A program made the translations under genes and the position numbers. A model generated the notes under the pieces. It made no database searches, was not told where the DNA came from, and saw only the letters and a program-made list of their open reading frames with translations. From Phytophthora quininea (lineage: Eukaryota > Oomycota > Peronosporomycetes > Peronosporales > Peronosporaceae), in contig JAAVTG010000548.1 of assembly GCA_011947345.1 (NCBI GenBank), forward strand, positions 62,001 through 126,000: a stretch of 64,000 nt of DNA, read 5' to 3'. The first letter of the stretch is position 1. Every line of letters starts with the position of its first letter. This document shows positions 45,055 to 56,832 of the stretch, piece by piece.

Positions 45055-46173
45055 CTACGCAAACTCTACTTGCTCGTTCTCGTGTTTCGAGCATCCGCAC
45101 ACACACTGGCAACACGGATCAAATCGTTTTGACCTGAGTGCTTTTGGCTCCAAGTGCTTCGGTCGGACTTTATCCCATTCAGGCGAGCTGTAGAGACGGC
45201 ACTTCTGACAATTGCACGGGTGCCAGGATGACTCTAGTTCGAGCTCGTCAACCAAAACATCGACTTTTTCCATGGCATCATACAATGCTAGCCACATGTT
45301 GTAATGATTTTGTAGGTAGAACCCTTCCACATAACGGTCCCTGAGCGCTGAACGAGAAACTCCAGGCGAAGCTTCCATTTTGATGTAGCGTTCAATGTGT
45401 CGGTCCTGCTTTGAACGCTGGAAGTTCAGTAGGTCGACTAAAAACTTTAGTCGCGCTCGAATCTGTGATCGTGTGATCTAAACCAATATAACTAAGTTAG
45501 CTGAAAAATCCCCCAAGCCATCAATGTCGTTACCTCTGAAAGTTCCAAGCAAGTGCGCAACCATCTCATCATCCACAGAAACTCATGAATGCACTCCTCT
45601 TGCCCGCGGTGAATAGCTACGTGGAGATCATACATCTCCTTGACAGGTAGCGCTGCAACAAAGTCGTCGATATCGTTCGACGAATCGAACTTCTCCTCCG
45701 TTATCTGTACCATAGTTCATAACTCGGTGTATTTAGGCTACATGAAACACCGACAACTCACCCGTCCAGATACAGGAACAAATACCGGATATACTTCATC
45801 AAAGTGGACGTCCTCGCCAGCACTAAAATGCTTCGTGAACTTCAAAAGCTGTTAATTTGAGCTGTTATAATCTTAGGGTTTGCTTTACCTGTGGGCTTAG
45901 AATCTTGCCATATATCGACCGTCCGTCGCTCGCAATTTTGTCACAGGAGACGCCAGCTGAGCTCTAGCGTAAATAGTCTGAACCACACAATAGTAATGGC
46001 AAACACATACGTACTTTGATATCTTCGTCATCATGGCGGGTGTCAAACATCTTTCTAATGCGCTGCGCCTTTGCGGGTGGTGTCGTGCCCTCTTTCCGGC
46101 AATGAGTGGTTTTTCTTGGCCGCCTTTTGGTTAGACCAATATCTTTCGAAGGCGCCCTTTGATTGTGGTCCAT
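45055..46173 (-). CDS. Unrecognised five-exon gene, 304 residues
   Basis: No long frame is visible, but five exons join cleanly: 46015-46173, 45889-45963, 45762-45848, 45534-45704 and 45055-45477 (159, 75, 87, 171 and 423 nt, all multiples of three, all phase 0). The introns of 51, 40, 57 and 56 nt have GT-AG ends. The start MDHNQRAPSKDIGLTKRRPR gives a basic N-terminus. The middle is helix-rich (FLWMMRWLRTCLELSE, RARLKFLVDLLNFQ). The C-terminus has a Cys cluster (CNCQKC, then CCQCVCGC), likely zinc-binding. I do not recognise the family. It is divergent from the gene at 46350 with about 180 bp between starts, so the two could share a promoter or belong to one two-gene transposon. Confidence 0.6.
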
Positions 46174-46349
46174 ATCTTTTACAGTTATGAAGCTGCTTCT
46201 GCTGTATGATAAATAAATGTGTTGATCTTTCAAATTTTAAGGCAACAGCACCGCATCTAAGTGTCAAGGCGCTCCATCCATATCTTTCGTTGCGACGTTT
46301 GGTGTGGCGAGGCCATTTTCGAGTTTGACATTGGGAACATTGAGTTGAA

Positions 46350-47501
46350 ATGGTTGGTAAAAGGAAACAACAGCTTGATGGTGGTGATTTCGGTCAAAAG
46401 AGACGGCTATCAACTCGAACGTTTAGACGGAGTGACGACATCACAAGAACTACGGGTACGAAATGAGCATTATGCGTAGAATTGGTCCCTATGCAGCAGG
46501 CTAACAACATTATTAGACACAGCCTACGATCGCGCCCTGTTTGGTGCCGTGTGGCCTGCGCTTCGTAAGGACGGGTGGTTTACCAAGCGCCCTCGGGAAA
46601 CAGTTTGAATGACGATTATCTTTACATTCGTCCTAATGGAAATCCGAATGGAAAAGCTGGTGTCGACTACTTTTTGGGAGAGCAGGCCCTTCTGGAATAT
46701 TACAATCGGGAACTGAAGGCGAATGGGGAAGGCTGTGTACTAACAGCTGTGAGCGAGAATATGGCGATTGATGAAAAATGTGCTCATACCTTGAGTCGAA
46801 CGAGCGACAACAGCGCGCCCAATCTTTTGGAGAGTGTAGTCAAACATTCCTTTCACCGACGCGAAAGTTCAGTTACGATTTCTGATGAAAATACCAGACG
46901 ACTTGCAATTTGCATTTCTGATGAGACTGAAGCTTATCTCCGCGATGCTGTGCCTCTAGAAGATGTCGCTGTACCCACCAGCTCTGCATCCACAGCTGCT
47001 AAATGTGCGGTTTGTGATGGGGTATGTTCTACTGAGAGATCCTGTACAACATGTGGAAAATTCATGCATCACTTCTGCTCTCACGACGTATGCATATCGC
47101 TGAACATTTGCGGATCTGATGGAAAGTCAATTGGAGATTTCGGAGACAGTTGCTACTGCAGCAAACAATGCTACTACACGAACGCCACAACGACAACATG
47201 GACGGATAATAACCACTCTGCTTCGCTATCGGTTGTGCAACCAGTCTCTGCGTTTGCACCACCAGCGAATATTGCCCCGTCAAAACCATTATTGGCAGAT
47301 ACCGCAGCGATTACATCCTATGAGGCAGCAACATCGAACGTGACGCAATCAACAAAGACAACGAAGAAGCCACAGAAGCAGCAGAAGCCGCGAAAAGCTA
47401 CTCCTAAGTCGAAAAAACAGTTTCGAAAAGCACCACAAAATCACTCAGCAATGGTAAATCTCAACGCCGTAAACCAACCAAGTTACTACGTTGGTCGATG
47501 A
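46350..47501 (+). CDS. Transposon-type protein with Cys-rich zinc-binding region
   Basis: Exon 1 (46350-46455) encodes a basic N-terminus (MVGKRKQQLDGGDFGQKRR). A 61-nt GT-AG intron (46456-46516) follows. Exon 2 reads ALFGAVWPALRKDGWFTKRP, then after a one-base loss in a C-run (46590-46592) DDYLYIRPNGNPNGKAGVDY and FLGEQALLEYY. I associate this GW-Y-RPG-GVDYF-GE pattern with multicopy oomycete proteins linked to piggyBac-like elements, from memory and without a search. A Cys-rich segment (CAVCDGVCSTERSCTTCGKF, HHFC, CYCSKQC) suggests a PHD/RING-like zinc fold, followed by a Lys/Pro/Gln-rich tail. No DDE catalytic core is present. The end at 47501 abuts, and may read into, the Gypsy fragment. 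Confidence 0.5.
46456..46516 (+). other. Probable intron
   Basis: GTACGA donor and ATTATTAG acceptor, 61 nt. Splicing removes in-frame stops and joins a basic N-terminus to the conserved YDRALFGAVW segment in phase 1. Confidence 0.55.
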
Positions 47502-49150
47502 AATCGATGAACTTTCGTTACGTGGTAGAACATGTGCCGGGACCGGAGAACATTTGGGATGATATGATTTCGAGCTGGGCTGGCAACCATACACCCGTCG
47601 CTACAGTCAAGTGGTTGAAGGCCGTGCGCCAACGTGCCACACCTCCCCATGCTGGTCCTCCGATCCAATTACGCCCGCTAGATGATGAACACTTTGTTTG
47701 GCCTTCTTTTGCGGAGATTGCTGGGATCCAGAGCGCTGCGATGCCGCCGACGGAAGCGGTGCGCAGTGACGGTGGTTCTTTCGCAGTGGATGGCCGTGTT
47801 TGGATTCCTCCAGAGGCCAAGAACTTGATACAGCGACTCTGCATTATCGCGCATTATGGAGCCCAAGGTCATCGGGGCCAACAGGCCATGACTGCACACT
47901 TGCGCCGAATTTTCGCGATCGACCATCTCTCTGCTATTGTAGCAGCGTTTGTTGGACAGTGTCTGCTGTGTCAGCATTCGCGAGGGGAGAATTATCCCAT
48001 GTCCATGGGGAGAAACGATCAACTGCACTACGCGAAATGGAGTTCTTCATTTTGATTTCCTTTACATGGATGAAAGCTATGGCTACAGCAAGTACCTGCT
48101 GGTCCTGAAAGACCACGCAACGCATTATTGTGAGTTGACCGTGACAGACACACCAGACAGCCGCGTGGTAGCTGAAGCGTTGCTGGCTTGGCACTCACGG
48201 TTTGGGATTCCGCCGGTGTGGATTTCGGACAACGGGAGTCACTTTAAGAATGAAGTGGTGAGTGAACTGTGCAGACGTTTGCGATCGCAGCAGACGTTCA
48301 CGCCAGCTTATTGCCCGTGGATAAATGGCTCGATAGAACGAGTCAATCGAGATATTCTGCAGGTCATGAGGGTCATGATCTTGGAGTACAAGATTAGCTA
48401 CAAGGACTGGATATACCTTGTGCCCATGGTGCAATCAAGTTTAAATCACTCGTCCGTGCCATCGCTGGGTAACAGGGTGCCGGTGGAATTGTTAACAGGG
48501 CTGCAGTGCCCGACACCACTGCGTGAGTTTTACCTGCCCGAAAGTGGTGAATATCAGAACGTACCCAACAGCAACGAGATCGATGGATTTCTTGCTGACC
48601 TTCGTGACAGTGTACACGCGATGCACTGCGTCGTGGAGAACCAACGTCTAAAGCAACGGCTGCTGAACAAGAAGCGCCAGCGAGGAGAGAAGCTCGTGAA
48701 CTTTGATGTTGGAGACTTTGTTCTGCGTTCTCGAGTGGATGAGAGACACGGAAACAAACTACAGGTCACATGGATTGGGCCTTATCGAGTGCTGCGTGCC
48801 GATGCACACTCCTTTCGAGTGCAACACCTTGTCACTGGTGACGAGATAGATGTACACGCGTCGCGGTTAAAATTCTATGCCGACGACAGTCTTGAGGTGA
48901 CTGACGAGCTCTTGGAGCACGTAGCTTCGCAGGGCATTCTGTAAGCCGTTGACAGCCTCAAGAACCACAGGTGAAACGCCGACATTGACAATTTCGAGAT
49001 CTTGGTGGGGTGGAAAGGTCTACAGTCGATCGAAGACTCGTACGAGCCGATGGCTAGCCTCGCCAAGGAGATCCGTGTGTTGGTGGGAAATTATGTGGAC
49101 AAAGCAAATGATCAGCGACTCAGTGAGTGCTGGTTACGGCTGTGTGGAGA
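47480..49150 (+). mobile_element. Gypsy (chromovirus-like) fragment: RNase H end, integrase, chromodomain
   Basis: It starts in the last part of RNase H (LRWSMKSMNFRYVVEHVPGP). It continues with a zinc-binding H-H-C-C region (AHYGAQGHRGQQ, then CLLCQHSRG) and an integrase core (the second Asp in WISDNGSHFKNE, the Glu in GSIERVNRDI). A C-terminal domain (DFVLRSRVDERHGNKLQVTW IGPYRVL) ends at 48944, followed out of frame by a chromodomain (ILVGWKGLQSIEDSYEPM). A one-base loss in a G-run at 47984-47987 splits the integrase into two frames (47498-48055 and 47949-48944). Reverse transcriptase, gag and LTRs are absent, so the piece cannot move by itself. Confidence 0.85.
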
Positions 49151-50231
49151 TCGAACCCAGGACGCGGTGCCTCCGGGACATGCGCCTGCCGATTCCATGC
49201 ATACAATTACGACTACCAGTGGCCCGAGTGTGCCTGCGGGCAACACGGGTTCGAGACGACGTCGACTGTCTGGTAGGAAGCGAAGCCACAAGCCTGAGCA
49301 ACGGAGTTCACGACGACACTCCCAAGGAAGTGGTGACGCCGACGCTGGAGCACGAGAAGTTGCTCAGCGTCCGGTCCGGTCGACTGAGGCCAGTGGACAG
49401 CAAATGCTGGCCAGGGATGGCCCTCCAGCTGAGCCTCCAGGCCGACGGACAAGACCGATGGCTGCTGCTGCTGCAGAGTCGTCAACAACCCAACGCTCCA
49501 CGCCTGACGAAACTTCACCTCGGGTGAACGTTTTCCTCGTCGTTCTCGCCGACGTCGCAGTTAATGGGCGTGCGGTCGAGCGCCACCGCCAAATGCTTGA
49601 GGAGCATTTCGGCAACCCCTATCTTTCCGGTCGTCGTAAGCAGGACCAAGGACGAACACCGCGCGTGGCTCGGAATTGGTGCCTGTGACGAAAGAATGAT
49701 GCTACCTTGGCAATGATCACCCCTGGTGATGATTACACGGTTTGAAGTCACGTTGGCTTTATTGAAGCGACATGGCATTGCGACTCCGCTGAAACTGATT
49801 GCCACAAAGATGGCGATAGCAGCGAAGGCCGTGAGCGGTGCCATGGAGATAGCGACGGTGGATCCAAGCTTCGGGGGCAGTGTGGTGGATTCCAGGCGTT
49901 TTAGCCTGACTCCACCTGCACAGGCGCCAGAGTTCGATAACAGAAGTGTCCAGCAGCTCCCAGTTGTGGACACGAACTGCATACGATGCAACCGGCTAGG
50001 CTGTCAGTGCCTGACCCGGTTGCTGTACTTGGAGTTTGTATGTCAAACTGCACATTTACGATTGCATTGAGCGTTGTAGCTGACCTACAACGCCAGTTCT
50101 CGATTTGCTTCCAAGCCCTCAAGTGCTTGGGAAGCTTTCATACAATACATTCAGCTATATTGTTGTGGGGTAGCTCCCACACTGTTGTGTGTTGTGTTGG
50201 TCATCAGACTACAACTACCCGGGACATACTA
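49151..50231. other. Region without recognised gene
   Basis: Open frames on both strands (192 codons plus at 48949-49527, 158 codons minus at 49515-49991) show no domain I recognise. Low-complexity Ala and Arg runs appear near 49.3-49.5 kb. It is bounded by a truncated Gypsy fragment and a truncated Copia, so it probably contains transposon debris. Confidence 0.4.
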
Positions 50232-53091
50232 CACGCTGTCATCACCAGTGTCTGTGCTGCCCTCTTCTTGGCTACTCTCGTCACCTTCATCAGGCCGAGA
50301 GGCGGTTACCAGAGGTCTCCGCGATGGGAATGCCGAGTGCATTGGCGCTTGTTCCCACTCATCAACGCCGATGACGTGCTCTCCATCAGACTCAGATTCG
50401 GATTCAGCGTCGGGCGGGGTCGGAGGCATCTCATCTAGATCATCGTAGTCAGGTAATACTGGATCAACATCACCAGCACCACCGTTTTCCTCCTCTACAG
50501 ACTCCATGGGAACATCTTTAGTTAGATCTTCATCTCCAGCACTCGACGCACTCTCGTCATCGTAGCAGTATGCATCATCCGGATCGATTTGAGACAGCCA
50601 CTCCTTGATAGAATCGTCGTACTCTTCGCTATAGCGGTCTCCGTACATTATCTCCTCGTTGACAACCACATGCAGCACGTGCTGAACAACATGCTCGGTC
50701 GGAAAGTAGAGCTTGCATCCTGCCTGGCCTTCAGGATAACCAACTAGGAACCCGATGCGGCAGTTGTCGTCCATTTCCGTCGAGAAGGAGTGATAGGCTT
50801 GTAAACATACGCGATAGACCCGAATGTCTTAATTCGGTGTAGGTCTGGTCTTTTACCATGCATCTTGTAGTACGGCGTGTCTCGAATAGCTTGGCAGTAT
50901 GATCTGTTCCGGATGAAAGTCGCCATCTCCGGAGCATGTACCCACATTGACTTCGGAAGTCTTGACTTGACCATCATAGTTTTCATCGTGTTCGTCAACG
51001 TCTGATGGGCACGTTCACACAAGTTGAGATGTGAACTTTTCGGCGGGTTCGGAAGGAACGCGATGCCTTGCTCGCGGTACCACTCCTGCATCTCTGCGTT
51101 ATCTAACTCTCCACCGTTGTCTGTGATCACTCTCTGCACTGGGCAATTCCTGAACTGCCGTTCAGCCCAAGCAATGTATCGCCGCATGGCCTCGTTCACA
51201 TCTCCTGCATTCTTCGATCTCAGTGGATATACAGTAGTGAACCTCGAGTATCCATCAACAACAACCAGCACAGCCTTATACGCGCTCGTGCTGTTGCTAC
51301 GGAAGGGAACAACAAGTCTGCAAAAATCACTTGGTTCCGCTGCGTTACTCCGCGCTCCAACCGCTTCAAAGGTGAAGACTTGCGCTCTTTGCCCATGTGA
51401 CAAGCTTCACAGTCTGCAAAAACTCGTTGCCGCAAAGTCATTCCAGTCACTAACCCACGGTGTGCCATGATCTTCACGTATTGGGGGCACAAGTGCCCAA
51501 GACGCTCGTGCCAGCGCTGCAAGTCAGCCACACGTTTGGTTCGCTTGTCGTTGCGATGACCGACTGCCGATACTCGATTCTTGCACGTTCTTCAGAAGAA
51601 AAGCGTTCTGAGCATCGAAAGTGTACAATCCGCAACTATTGCGACCAACAGTCAGCACTTGTTGATTCCCTTTCCACAATTCGTAGACCTTTTACTGCGT
51701 CCTTGGTAGTTCACAGTGTAACCTTGGTCCTCAGCCTGCGAATGGGAAAGCAAGTTCATGCTATCCGGCACGAAAAATACGTCCTTCATGTAGATCGCGA
51801 CGTCCAATTTATTCATCCTCACGATCAACTGCACGTCACCAATACCAACAGGAGTAGTCATGAATTTCTTCTGGAAACCATGAACACTGTCCGTCTCTTC
51901 ATCCTTTCCAAAAGGACGATAGTCACTGAAGTAGCGCAGGTCCGAGGCTACGTGTACGTTCGAAGCATTATCGAAACATCATTCCCATACTGGGTGTTCT
52001 TCATGGTCATCAACGGGTGAATTTCCCTCGTCTTCACGTTGCTCCACTGCAGACTCCTTGACCGCCACCGAGTCTCCAGTAGCAGCGAACTTCACAGACT
52101 CATCATGTGGTTGCTCTGCCGTCAGAGAACCGCCTACGTCAAATTCGGCAACAGAGACCTTGTCTGCGAACAGAACCTTTCGTCGACTATATGTAGCCTG
52201 CTTTGCTCCAGACCCAGCCACGCCAGATCCAAATTCACTGGTTCCAGCTCCAGATTTCTTGCTCTTCTCCGGGCAGTCTTTGCTCTGGTGGCCTTGCTTG
52301 TGACAGACGAAACAAATTTCTTGCTTCCTATCCTCCTTCGTAGCAACAATAGCGGCAGCCTTCTCAGGACTCTTTTGTATATTACCGCCATTGTTTCCAT
52401 TCTGCTGGCCCTTGTTTTTCAGACCTTGTCCTTGACTTTGGCCTTGAGATTGAGTCCCAGCAGTATGTCCTAGCTCTCGATCACACTTGTTGAAACTATC
52501 CATGCGCAGGATCTGATCCTTAACCTTCTCCGGGGTGTCGACTTTTTCATCACCAACTTCCACCATGCTTTTCAGTCTGTCGAACCTCGCGTTCGATGGC
52601 AACGACCTGATCAGCATCTGGGTGAAAATTGGGTCTCGGACACCAGCACTCAAATTTGTCAACTGCTCTCGAATCATGAACATGTTGTCAACGTGTTGAG
52701 CAACATCCCAGTTTGGCTTGCACTTGGTGGTCTGCAGCTTGTTGTAGAGAATGATCTCTTGGTTCGTTCTGTTGGCTGCGTTGGTCTTTCCTTCGTAGTA
52801 GTTCACCAAGTAGTCCCACATCTCCTTGCCGTTTTTCTTCAGCATCACCCGCTACCCGAGCTCCATCGAGAGCGAAGCCAGGATGATCCGCTTTAGTTTC
52901 GCGGCGGCCGTGTTGTAGGTCTTCTTCTCGGCTTCGGAGGATTTGCCCGAGAGCGTGTTCGTGCCTGTGGCGACGTCCAAGAATACTTCCCCTTCGAAGG
53001 CAACCAACATCATCTCATTGTAGTACGTCCATGATTGACCGTGCCAACCAACTGGACGTCCGTTCTTGTTCAGCTCGACCTTGTTCGACAT
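50232..53091 (-). mobile_element. Decayed Copia element, gag to integrase, minus strand
   Basis: Gag starts at 53091 (MSNKVELNKNGRPVGWHGQS), meets a TAG at 52852-52854, and continues in the same frame with the zinc knuckle CFVCHKQGHQSKDC near 52300. A TGA follows HPVWE at 51979-51981. A degenerate protease site (FDNAS) comes next, then a pre-integrase HERLGHLCPQ region and an integrase with VVVDGYSRF, VITDNGGEL and LCERAHQT. The homology ends with an acidic linker at about 50232; reverse transcriptase and RNase H are missing. In-frame stops by substitution show real decay. It is related to, but distinct from, the element at 30-35 kb. No LTRs were found. Confidence 0.85.
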
Positions 53092-53879
53092 CTTGACGTC
53101 GCAATACGGGCTTGAACAACGGCAACTACAGGAAGCGAAGTGACTCGTACGATACTTGGGCTCAGTACCCTGTTGTTTTAGCAGCTCTCGCGGAGGCCAC
53201 GAACTTAGCCATCGGCGCCGGGCGTCGATCCAGGGCAGGCTTGGCGACAGCGAGGAGCTTGGGCAAGAAGTCCGATTGGTATGCAAACATGGACTACTAT
53301 TACTTGTGCTTAGACTTCTCCTCTCCACGAGCTGGCTAAAACGGAACTGAGGCCTAAGACTTACATGCATGGCGCTGAGATGCCTTCAAATGTAATTTGT
53401 CCTTTGTCCACCGTCATCTCGTTGCACCTTGACTTCCACACCCTTCTCAACGCTCTCAACCTTCGGAGCTGGCTGAGACCTTCACTCACTGGTCAGCCAC
53501 AGCCAACGTTGTGGACTGCGGGGAGAGCAGGATTTTAACATCTTTTATTGTGGGGCTCGCGTGATCACCTGCCGCTGTCCGACGAAAAGCCGACTTCCAG
53601 GGCACTCAAGGCTTTCCAGCTAAGTGCTCGCTGTAAATGCTATGCTGTCACTGGTGTGCGCTCAGCGTCAGGCTCGGTAAAACCCGCTCGGTTCACCTAT
53701 GCTCCTCAAGCTACGCAGTCAGGCGCCAAGGGCGAAGATGCGTCGCACCGCACTCTACGACAGGGTGGCGACATCTAAGCAGCCGCGAAGTGGACGAACG
53801 ACATCAGGCAGACATGCCTTCGCTCAACACCCGTCGGCAAGGAGACAACATGTCTTCCTGGACAAATGAAACACTTGGT
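53092..53879. other. Region without recognised gene
   Basis: Short frames only (76-83 codons). It may contain the 5' untranslated part of the decayed Copia near 53.1 kb. Nothing else is recognised. Confidence 0.4.
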
Positions 53880-54225
53880 TACCACTAAATTTTCGTAGAC
53901 ATTAAACTTCGGGGACGCTTTCAAGGACACATCTTCCAGTTTCTCCAATCCGAACAGCTTCTTCTAGTCGTCGATGTTCTCACCATTCTTTCTTGGCTCT
54001 TGAGCTTGGCGGAAATCCCTACTGAGGAGACTTTCGATTTGGCCTTGGACATGACGTCTTTCAGCACCGCGTTGATGGAAGCTCTCTCTTCGGTGTCGTC
54101 CACGGTAGCAGCAAACCTCAAGAGCCTTGAAACAGTTGATTCCATAGCATCGGCTGCACCGTTGCAACTGGCAAGGGAGCAACCGCAGACAGGACCATGA
54201 AGTGATGGATATTGTCGGAGTCATG
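53880..54225 (-). pseudogene. RXLR effector N-terminal relic
   Basis: A short hydrophobic leader (MVLSAVAPL from about 54200) is followed, after a one-base loss in a run at 54175-54177, by an RLLR motif and DDTEER, the RXLR-dEER pair, and then a KLFGLEKLEDVSLK-like first WY module containing a stop at about 53967. The sequence ends in KFNVYENLV near 53880, so about two thirds of a normal effector is missing. It resembles the N-terminal halves of the effectors at 36 and 39 kb and is probably a dispersed duplicate. Confidence 0.65.
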
Positions 54226-54415
54226 ACCTAGCCATCTGGAATATTGTGGATACCGAGGAGGTGTCTTGCCAAATCTCGTTGTGAAAGCACTAGCTGCATT
54301 CAGATTATTGGAATGACCTCTCGAATGCCTTGCCAGTTCGAACTTCGACTGCTGAAGATTTGACAAAGTCTCTAGAGATATAAGACTTCTCTCCACAATG
54401 TCATTCCAGATTTTT

Positions 54416-54800
54416 TTACTCTGGCCTGCTAAGTCTTTTGTCCTGAATGAAATCTTGCGTCTTCTCGCTTCCAAATCCTCTCAAACCTAGCGCGCACTTG
54501 GCGAAATTCTCCGACCGACCCAAATCCTGACCGTCGCCGTTATTTTCACGTCCGTGTCTTTTTATCGACACTGTTGGCAGCCTGCAAGCTAACCTTCCTG
54601 GAACGATGAATGCCATTGTCCAGCTTCTTGGCATAATTTCGATACGTCTGAAAGGCCGACATTTTTTCTCTCGATTCGCCGGCCACCACTACAAACAACA
54701 CTGCCCATACGTCAACTCGTAAATGGAGCTTAATGCTAAGGAGTGCTTTCACAACGCGCCTTGGCAAGACATCTTTTCGGTAACCACAATTGTCCAGATG
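54416..54800 (-). pseudogene. WY-effector C-terminal relic
   Basis: Reading leftward, one frame has SAFQTYRNYAKKLDNGIHRS, then a shifted frame has NFAKCALGLRGFGSEKTQDF. These match the RNYADKLDK and FVLHALGL plus final helix blocks of the cluster effectors. It has no N-terminus and lies just upstream of a separate N-terminal relic on the same strand, so the two are not parts of one gene in order; a rearrangement or two independent relics is more likely. Confidence 0.55.
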
Positions 54801-55398
54801 GCAAGATCATGAATTTCGAGTAAGGATGTCGAGACTGGGGGTTTCTGGGAGGAAAACAACTTTCGAAAGGTTGGATTCCGCAAAGATATCGTGCTCACCT
54901 CAAAAGGCAAGTTGCACAACCAGGGCCATCGGCAACCACTGAGAAAGCCAAGATCAAGCGCCAAACAAACGCCATTCGCGGTCTTGCTTAGGGCTGAAGA
55001 TTCGTTCACCTGTTATGGTAGAGCAAGTCGCACTGCGCGCGATCAATTTGGTACGCCTTTTACCAGAACACGTTGCGTTCCCTTTATCGGCACCCACGTG
55101 CGCAAAGGTATCGCGGCGTACTCGGAACGACATCTTCGTTACAGGTCTCGGGTATGCAGCAGGGTCCAAATGGACCATCACGCAAGCGAATGCCGTCCCA
55201 TGGGCGGTTGACACGGCAGAAGTCCAAGCCTACAATGGTAGACCCCTTATTCGGGCCCCGTAATTGTGTTTGTGAACGACAGATTCTTTCACGGACAGGT
55301 TACTGAATGTGACATCAATCCTGTCGAAGTTCGGACAGAGCAAGGTGTTTTCATCGCAGCACCCACTGATATATTAGCTGGGATTCTTCTGCACCGAT

Positions 55399-56325
55399 TT
55401 GACTTTCCAGCCTCACAATGGAGCCGTGGCGAAGTCAAGGGGCTACATAGCTCCATTTTGGAACAGAACCACTGAGAATATCGGAGAAACAACATCCAAC
55501 AGTATTCGCATACTTCTCGCTGGCATTGTGGACGACGATGAACAGCCTGGATGTGACGAAGTTGTGAGGTGGATAGTGCTAAAGACAGGAGACGATGACC
55601 AATTTCCTTTACAGCATGTCGTTGATTATACGTACCACGTCAGCGGGTCGATTAATCCAGTCTCTGCCTCAATTGGGCCAGCGTTTTGTACTTTGCCACG
55701 TAGTCCGACAACTACAAGACGACCTAATGTGGTGCCGTTGCGCAATAACGCCGAGGCTTTGTTCGATCCTGAAATCGACGACGACAGTGAACCAGTAATC
55801 AATGCTCCTGGGTCGGATACAGTTAGAGAAGCACCAGGCCAACAGCCACCAGCAGGTAAGCGGGCACGCCTAGCAGCATCAACTGTGCACCTTATCAGTG
55901 ACGACGAACTTCTAGCCACTATTGCCAACCGCCCGGATTTCCAGCGTCGCATCGCGCATCAATTACTACACGACTCGGCAACCCGCGTTACGGCTGATCC
56001 ACCTACGCACTCTCGAACCACCCGCCAAACTACTGCTGTACTGGGTGATCATCATGCTGAATTTGCTCGACCTTCCTTCTCGAATCAAACGGTGTTTCCA
56101 TCAAGCCCAGCACAGCTCCGACAAACTACGGCAGAACTTGATGATTATTACTATGCTGAAGTGGAACAACCCTCATTTGCGAATCGAATGGCGTTTACAC
56201 CAAGTCCTGCACAGCATCGTATACATCAGCAAATTACATCGCCTCGTCATCAAGGTAACCCGTGTATATGGCATCCAATTCGGAGCCCGTGGTCTGTCCA
56301 TTATGCATTCTATTCCCATCGATGA
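55399..56325 (+). CDS. DIRS-like ORF1 fragment
   Basis: The 308-codon frame contains an acidic and Pro/Thr-rich stretch (DPEIDDDSEPVINAPGSDTV), a short nuclear-type basic patch (AGKRARLAAS) and ISDDELLATIANRPDFQRRI, followed by Gln-rich repeats of TTRQTTA type (QLRQTTAELDDYYYAE). Homology then continues in another frame to 56545 (VSRMDWQDKGGANFQALGTA). It probably corresponds to the gag-like first protein of the element. No enzymatic motif is visible. The start is uncertain because the frame is preceded by another open stretch (55266-55475) with different content. Confidence 0.5.
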   Translation: MTFQPHNGAVAKSRGYIAPFWNRTTENIGETTSNSIRILLAGIVDDDEQPGCDEVVRWIVLKTGDDDQFPLQHVVDYTYHVSGSINPVSASIGPAFCTLPRSPTTTRRPNVVPLRNNAEALFDPEIDDDSEPVINAPGSDTVREAPGQQPPAGKRARLAASTVHLISDDELLATIANRPDFQRRIAHQLLHDSATRVTADPPTHSRTTRQTTAVLGDHHAEFARPSFSNQTVFPSSPAQLRQTTAELDDYYYAEVEQPSFANRMAFTPSPAQHRIHQQITSPRHQGNPCIWHPIRSPWSVHYAFYSHR

Positions 56326-56832
56326 AGTCTCTCGGATGGACTGGCAAGACAAAGGCGGTGCCAACTTTCAAGCTCTTGGAACCGCTCTCAGCGCACCAAA
56401 ACCTCCCCGTGCGTTGGTAATTGGAGTCATTGTGGCGGCATGTCAGGCGTTCTCGGTATACGCCCTCGAGTACTTCATCGCTAACCTACAATTTGCTGCA
56501 TCGACACTACTGTCGGTGATTCAACGGCTAGCAGGTCCTGATTAACATTGGGATGAACAAGATTCCCATCCTTGGTATTCTGGATCACCTCTGTCTTGGA
56601 GTCGCATCGCACAGCAATTGAGAGAGGAGTGACGTCGGAAGGAGACCTTGCGTCTCAGTTCAACATCAACAACGGCAGACTCGAGCACGTAATCCAGATG
56701 ACCATTTCACGACAAGTGCAAAGGCTTCAAACAGCAGCTTCCGTGCACACGGAATCGGCAGCCCCAGGTGTGGCGAAGGCCAATGAAACGTTTCGCCCAG
56801 GAGGTGTTTGTATAGTTCACCGCGGACGGTGA

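Noticed and set aside
48949..49527. 192-codon plus-strand frame after the Gypsy integrase
   Set aside because: The real chromodomain is in a different frame (from about 49002). This frame is a shadow with no motif.
54118..54474. 118-codon minus-strand frame before the RXLR relic
   Set aside because: Only its last part (the short hydrophobic leader) relates to the effector. The rest has no homology to neighbouring effectors.
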